This document shows positions 58,519 through 64,000 of a DNA stretch of 64,000 bases, one piece after another (the first letter of the stretch is position 1; the number at the start of each line of letters is the position of its first letter). Position numbers and translations under genes: made by a program. This DNA is from Mauremys mutica. Taxonomy: Eukaryota; Chordata; Testudines; Geoemydidae. Under the pieces are notes generated by a model that ran no database searches, was not told the DNA's origin, and was given only the letters and a program-made list of their open reading frames with translations. The stretch lies in assembly GCF_020497125.1 (NCBI RefSeq), contig NC_059084.1, positions 3,127,501 through 3,191,500 on the forward strand, given 5' to 3'.

Positions 58519-58675
58519 AAGAACATAAGAACGGCCCCATTGGGTCAGACCAAAGGTCCATCTAGCCCAGTATCCTGTCCTCTGACAGTGACCAATGCCA
58601 GGTGACCTAGAGGGAATGAATCATCAAGTGACCCATCCCCTGTCACCCATTCCCCGCTTCTGGCAAATAGAGATG
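58519..58675 (-). mobile_element. CR1 LINE 3' end
   Basis: CAAGAACATAAGAACGG, GGGTCAGACCAAAGGTCCAT, CTAGCCCAGTATCCTGTC and CCGCTTCTGGCAAATAGAG are the reverse of the 3' UTR at 7250-7450. Confidence 0.88.
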
Positions 58676-60294
58676 TACATATATAGCACTCTGTCTGTCC
58701 CTTCGTACATATACCTGAACTCCAAGCACCTTCCTAGTTAGGGCCAGATTCAGGGAGTGACTAAGAACAAAATCATGCTCCATAGATGTGAGACTAGCCC
58801 CTGTTCTGGGACCTCGGAGGCACCCACCCGCCTCGGTGCAGCTAGGGAGTGAGTTTCAGCCTCAGCTGAGAATTCTTTACTCCCGAGGGTTTGATCTACA
58901 CATATTTCCAAAGGAACAGAGGAATTGCCACCACCCCAGATTACTTCAGGGGTCTCTCGAAGTCATCCTGATAGTTGGCAAGTAACAGCTCCTATGGGCC
59001 TTAATGTTCAGTAGCTAAATCCCCTCTAGCTGGCTTTGGTTTTGATGGAGTGTGGCTGACACCCCCTGCAATCCTTTGAACAGTCCGTTCGTGTCACCCC
59101 GCTGCATTCCTGGGGATCTAACGTTTTTGTCTCCAGCAGCACCCTGCTTTTGGAATGGCAAGCGGCTAAAATTGGGCGGTTGCCAATCCTGAGTCAGAGC
59201 CTCTTTCTGGAGTCAGTATCCGCTCCCATCATCCACTGACACGCAGGTTAAGTACAGCGTGATGGGGGGTATTCTCATCATGCTTTGCGTGGTACGGATC
59301 CATTATATTAAATTCAAGATCAAACTGCTTCTGGAAAGTAATGACCGTGTTCGAGCAACCAACGCTGTGCAGTTCAGTATCTCAGCTGTTGGAAACACTC
59401 TGCCTTTGAGGCATATTTATTTTTCCATATATTCCTTTTCCAGCTTGTGGCTACACCTCTCGCTCCCTCTCTTAATAATACCTGGCACCTACGGGAGAAT
59501 TTTCCCTTGAAATATCCAGCACTACTTTTTTATGACTTTTATTCTGTATCTTAATTAGTGAACTGGAAAAAATGTCGATTGTTACATACCATATGTGAGC
59601 CTGTACCTCCAATTGCAATGGAAAGAGGCTTATTCCTAAATGGTTTCAAATACCCGTTATTGTACCATTAGGCAGAGATAAATACCCTGTGGTAATGTCG
59701 CCCTGCAGTCACAGCAACTGATCCTATTTTAAATTAAATGATAAAGCCCCCACCCCCATGATCTGATTTCAGCTACTCAGTGGCTCCTGTGTAAAGAGCT
59801 CAGGCTGCATGGTGCACATCTGAAGGCAATAGCTGCGCTTACCTCCAAACCAATTGTTTTTCCAGTACCAGCCTGGGCGCCGTGTTTACACCGCACGTGA
59901 GGTTTCCTGGTTTAGAAGACATGCGGTTAGTTAGCAATCTGCTGATGGAGCTGAGTGCAAAGTTTTGCCACCGTTAAATAACCAGTCTTCTGCACGCGGC
60001 TTGCATTAGGGACGACTCTGGTGGACAGTCCTGAGTGTTCCTGTCCCGTCTGGTTCTCGAGCTGCCATCACCAGCTGCAGCTACACACATTTCGGGAGGC
60101 GCTGGGGAAGCCTCTTTGCTTATCTTTTATATCTATTTTCTTCCCAAATCGTTAAAGCGAGAAATAAGTCTTTAGCCCACCTCATTTCCCTCCTCCAACC
60201 CTGCCTTGAAACTCTGCTGTGCTGCTGACAACGGTCAGGCTGGTCGTGTGCAGAGAGCCCTGCCCGTCATGCTGCCCAGTACTGTCTCTGCTTC
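58676..60294. other. Unassigned flank
   Basis: No gene or clear repeat recognised. Parts at 59240-59720 are A/T-rich and could be conserved non-coding DNA, which cannot be judged without alignment. Confidence 0.4.
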
Positions 60295-60455
60295 CCTGGG
60301 CTCCCGCACTGGTCTGTATCCATCTGTTGTCTCAGCTCTGTGGGGTTGGGAGCGTCTTTGTTCTCTGTTTGTACAGAACCTAGCACGGTGGGCTCCTGGT
60401 CCATAAGTGGGGCTCCTAGGGGCTACGGTAATAACGACAAGACAATATTCATAAA
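60295..60455 (+). repeat. Old LINE 3' end (L2/L3-like)
   Basis: GTTTGTACAGAACCTAGCAC, GGGCTCCTGGTCCATAAGTG and GGCTCCTAGGGGCTACGGTA followed by AATAACGACAAG resemble the ancient LINE tail also found at 20296 and 24445. Confidence 0.65.
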
Positions 60456-61557
60456 AGATCCTGTCCCCAATGTTTAATGGTGCCTGAACGACAAGCCCAC
60501 AAACAGGCAGTGGACTGGAGAGCCAGGTCCAAACACCCCTTGTGTTTTTATGATCCAGATTCAGACCCAAGCTTTCCGGTCCCAGCCTATCCCCATAGAA
60601 CAGGTCTGAACCAGAACACATACCCATCTGAAACCCCTCTACCGCTGGGGAACCAGATCCATGCCTCAACATCCAGGCCTGGGGTCATCTCATGATCGAA
60701 TTGTCCGTATGGCCAGCCGGTACATCCAGTCAGGCCAATTCAGTTTTCGTAGTGTGTACTTGCATGGGTATAGCATCCTTTCAGCCCATAAGATCTCAAA
60801 GTGCCCACAAACAATACAGCACCACTGCAATCAACACAACCCCCGTGGAGATGCCAAGTGGCAACCAGGATAAAAGAAACAGAACATCAATGCAGGGGCA
60901 GAGGTGAAATCTTGGCAAAGGCTCCTGGGACAAACCCTTGTTTGTGTGAAAAGTGCCAGCGGATCAGTGATGTTCACTCAAGCCAGACAGGGCCAGACTC
61001 AGTTATAAAGGTTTCACCCAAGAGATCTGAACCTGGAGATTGATCTCACAAGATGCTGACCGCTCTGGCCCCGATCCAGCACAGCATACGTGCTGAAATG
61101 TGTTGCTGGATGAAGACTAGAGAATTCGGCACCTAGCAGCATCCAGCCCCCGGTAAACTGCATGGAGGCCCCTTTTAGTTGATGGATATTTTCTGTTGCT
61201 ATCGATTGCCAACAACAAAGACTATTAATTACTCAACAGCTCTGATAGCGGAAGCAGATACTTCCAGAGAACATTGCCTGATAATACCCAGGCCTGCTCG
61301 GGACGGGGAGGGATGCTAGCTGGCTGCAGGTGCCATTCAGAAATGAATGTACTGTCTGGACAGCACTCTGGAGAAATGAGCATTGTGGGAATGGAACAAA
61401 ATCTCTTCCTTCTTCATTGGCCTTTTTTGAGTTTTGCCCACTACTGGGTGTGGTTCATATCGTCCCGAAGGGTTTGCGGAGGAAAGGTCTATGGAGCCAT
61501 GAGACATCACCAAAGATTATTTTTTTCATTTATTCTTTATCTGCTCCCAGCCAAAGC
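60456..61557. other. Unassigned flank
   Basis: No gene or clear repeat recognised. Confidence 0.4.
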
Positions 61558-61562
61558 GTAGG

Positions 61563-62239
61563 TGTGATACAGCATGGCCAGAGGGCAGCAGGAGAGGCTT
61601 AGAAGGGAGCCTTATTCCCTGTAAGGGGAAGAAAGTTTGCTATAGATTAACTAGAGCACCTGAAGCCAATTAGAGCACCTGCAGTCAGTCACATGATAAA
61701 AACCCCTGCTTCAATCAGACAGTGTGGGAGCTGGAGCAGAAAGGATTGGTGTTGGAGCAGAGAACAGTTTGAAGGAGTTGGAGCAGAGAGGATTGGTATT
61801 GGAGCAGAGAATAGTTTGAAGGAGTTGGAGCAGAGAAGATTGGTGTTGGAACAGAGAACAGTTTGAAGGGAAGCAGAGGACAGTTTGGAGGAGTGCTGCG
61901 GTGGGCTAAGAAGTCCAAGACCCTAGGTAAAGGGGCACCTGGCTTGTGCAGAGGGAGGGCAGGAAGCCCCCCCCACAAGCTGAAGGGCAGGAGAGGGAAG
62001 TAGCCCAGGGGAAGGAACCGCCAGTTCAAGTGGTTCACCACTATCCTCAGGGCCCTTGGGCTGAGACCTGGAGTAGAGGGCGGGCCCAGGTCCCTCCCTC
62101 TCCACTCCCCTCCTCAAGGACCCTAGTGGGGCAATTACTATTCCAATTCAGGGGCAAGAAATGGCGCCCTGAACCCCCCCCCCGGCCCAAAGAAGAGAAA
62201 GCACGAGACCCATCATAATAGTGCCGGCAATTTGCCACA
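61563..62239 (+). mobile_element. Complete solo LTR, 677 bp
   Basis: It begins TGTGATACAGC and ends TTTGCCACA, with GTAGG at 61558-61562 and again at 62240-62244, a perfect 5-bp target duplication. Inside are a TATA-like GATAAAAACC (61695) and a triplicated 47-bp unit (61727, 61774, 61821). No second LTR or internal region adjoins it, so the provirus-like form was reduced by LTR-LTR recombination. The orientation is inferred from the TATA-like box. Confidence 0.9.
61727..61867. repeat. 47-bp tandem repeat inside the solo LTR
   Basis: Three units start GGAGCTGGAGCAGA, GGAGTTGGAGCAGA and GGAGTTGGAGCAGA, exactly 47 bp apart. Such repeats often act as enhancer modules in LTRs. Confidence 0.95.
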
Positions 62240-62244
62240 GTAGG

Positions 62245-62984
62245 GAAGTTGTTCTGAATGACGTGCAGCCCAAGCAGTGCCGAGGTAACACTCAGCTCAG
62301 TCAGACAAGCGTTATTGGCAGGACAAGGGGACGGGCATTGCCAAAGCGTAAGAAAAGGTCAGACCCCCTCGGTTCTCTGTCAGAGGCTGACATGCCCCAC
62401 CCAGGATGGGGGTTACACACTGAGTTTGGTCCGCTGTGTCACTGGCCATTTTTTTCCCTGGGGGCAGGTGGCTATGTCGTGCGGGGCCATCTGTGCCATC
62501 GCTCGCTTTCTCCCAGGCTCTCGGGCACAGCCTCACCACATCGCTTTAAACAAGACACCTTTAATATGCTGGTTGGCCCCGTCTCCAGGCCTGGACAAGC
62601 CAGTGGACAGGTGAGAGCTTATGGGCTGCAGCAGAGACTGGTCTGTGCACAAGGCAGCCCCAAGAGGCAGGGACTTTCATGGGAAAGTAGTTTTCACTCT
62701 ATGGAGTAAAATGACGCTCAACCTCCTTGCTTCACAGCTGGAGCACTGCAAGTCACATCATCTCTTTAAGGGGTCAGTTGAGCCGGCACGAGACCCACCA
62801 AAGATCCCTGGAGAGTAGTAGAAAGTGAGTTGCCTCCATGGTGGGAAGGGCCAGAGGGCAGGAGTATGTCCAAAATTTGTTGTAATTGGCTAACAGGCTA
62901 GACAGGGATTTCTAGTGGCTCAACCTGCCCTTTCGTGGTTCGTAGCTCCACAGTGCTCCAGTGAACTGGATAAGGATCCTTGCA
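62245..62984. other. Unassigned flank right of the solo LTR
   Basis: A 162-residue plus-strand frame (62221-62709) begins inside the LTR end and shows no domain. No gene is supported. Confidence 0.45.
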
Positions 62985-63215
62985 CTTACACGATACAGCA
63001 TTTGCAATGTGAGGATCTCAGTGGACTTGAGGGGACATTCATTAATGTCACCTCCCAACCTCCCTATGAGGTAGCTGACTAGTATCCCAATTTCATAGAT
63101 GGGGAAACTGAGGCATGGAGTGATGACATGATCTGCCACAGGTCACACGGTGGGTCAGTGGCAGAGGAGGGAATAGATCCCAAGAAGCCTGGCTCCCAGT
63201 CCCAGCTCACACTGT
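62985..63215 (-). repeat. MIR-type SINE
   Basis: TCCCAATTTCATAGATGGGG, AAACTGAGGCATGGAG, CACAGGTCACACGGTGGGTC and AGTGGCAGAGGAGGGAATAG follow MIR blocks in reverse. Confidence 0.85.
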
Positions 63216-63616
63216 GTTTCTGGCCAGAACTGCCCTCATCCCACTGTCCTGCAACCAGCCCGTTTCCTAGCAAAGAGCTCAATAAAAGAAAGAGAAAGAA
63301 ACCCTTCAGTGCCAAGCTAAATGGAACAATTCCTGCCTAAATTACACAGAAGCCAATGGGGCTGTGCAGGATGTAATTCAGAGGAGAACCTGTCCCCATC
63401 CTGTATTTTTTTAGGACGGTGCCTAATATTCTATGACCTTTATCTGATATGGGGCTACTGAGATGTGTTTGGTGCAAGTAAAAAGGTTTCCAAGCAAAGG
63501 ATCACGTGCTGTGATACAAACGTGTGATCTTGCATCAAGACTCTAAACATTGTGAGGTTGTGTCAATTAAAAATAAGCTTTGCCCCGTATTATTAAAGGG
63601 TTCCCCTTTATTTCCT
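63216..63616. other. Unassigned flank; possible L2-like tail
   Basis: A weak L2-like piece (GACGGTGCCTAATATTC) lies near 63415. Otherwise nothing is recognised. Confidence 0.4.
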
Positions 63617-63840
63617 TAAGAACATAAAAACAGCCCTACCGGGTCAGACCAAAGGTCCATCTAGCCCAGTCTGCCGACAGTGGCAAGTGCCAGGAGCTTC
63701 CGAATGAATGAACAGAACAGGCAATCATCAACCCTGTCATCCACTCCTAGCTTTTGGCAAACAGAGGCTAGGGACACTCAGAGCATGGTGTTGGATCCCT
63801 GACCACCCTGGCTAATAGCCACTGATGGACCTATTTCCTT
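63617..63840 (-). mobile_element. CR1 LINE 3' end with ORF2 stop
   Basis: TAAGAACATAAAAACAGCCC, GGGTCAGACCAAAGGTCCAT and TTTGGCAAACAGAGGCTAGG, then GGCTAATAGCCACTGATGGA, mirror the plus-strand copy at 7235-7450. The stop codon region is included. Confidence 0.92.
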
Positions 63841-64000
63841 GAAATGGAGGTGGTTACTGCCACAACATTTTGCCTCATCTGTTAATTTCTCCCAAATTGC
63901 ATTCCCTGGAACAATGAAACCATAATACACATGGAAAGAGAGAAGGGATTTTTCTACGGGGAAGAGATTGAAACCACATGCTGGGAGAGTGAGCAGCAGT
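63841..64000. other. Window end, unassigned
   Basis: Nothing recognised. Confidence 0.4.

Noticed and set aside
62221..62709. 162-residue plus-strand frame
   Set aside because: Begins inside the solo LTR end and shows no domain.

Overview
The window looks like nuclear DNA from a turtle, probably a hidden-necked (cryptodiran) one. The evidence is a set of CR1 LINE 3' ends on both strands, a tRNA-derived SINE of the kind known from tortoises and other hidden-necked turtles (57464-57642), ancient MIR and L2-like copies, and many short hAT-type and palindromic elements. There are no bacterial operons, ribosome binding sites or CRISPR arrays. Long stretches are intronic or intergenic, and most open frames are chance frames.

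The one gene recognised with reasonable confidence is on the minus strand. It is the first coding exon of R-spondin 4 (RSPO4) at 12622-12700, with a signal peptide, the basic NRRKKQ motif, a phase-1 splice donor and a TATA box about 270 bp upstream of the ATG. On this reading 1-12621 is part of RSPO4 intron 1, and everything to the right of about 12980 is upstream flank. No further RSPO4 exon was seen in the window. Two other candidate coding pieces are less certain. One is a TATA-led signal-peptide exon on the plus strand inside RSPO4 intron 1 (11404-11461). The other is a minus-strand, exon-like open frame with an acidic segment and one apparent frameshift near 48.05 kb (47565-48210), whose family I do not recognise.

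The rest of the window is layered with mobile elements. At 13818-16892 lies a dead Gypsy-type LTR retrotransposon. It has a primer-binding site, a SCAN-related gag relic, a protease relic and a polypurine tract. A small hAT-type MITE sits in its interior and a solo LTR sits in its 3' LTR. Four copies of that MITE family occur in the window, three with perfect 8-bp target duplications. Three larger hAT-like elements are at 27058, 29149 and 54364, and the first is inserted in a CR1 copy. A complete solo LTR with a 47-bp internal repeat is at 61563-62239 and is flanked by GTAGG on both sides. An RTE/jockey-like ORF2 tail is at 35498-35726, a 49-bp minisatellite at 45244-45715, and two perfect hairpins lie at 39909-39985 and 46499-46542.

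Nothing here forms a multi-gene system. The pieces most worth following are the unidentified exon at 47.5-48.2 kb, the signal-peptide exon inside RSPO4 intron 1, the two perfect hairpins, and the MITE family with its clean insertion marks.
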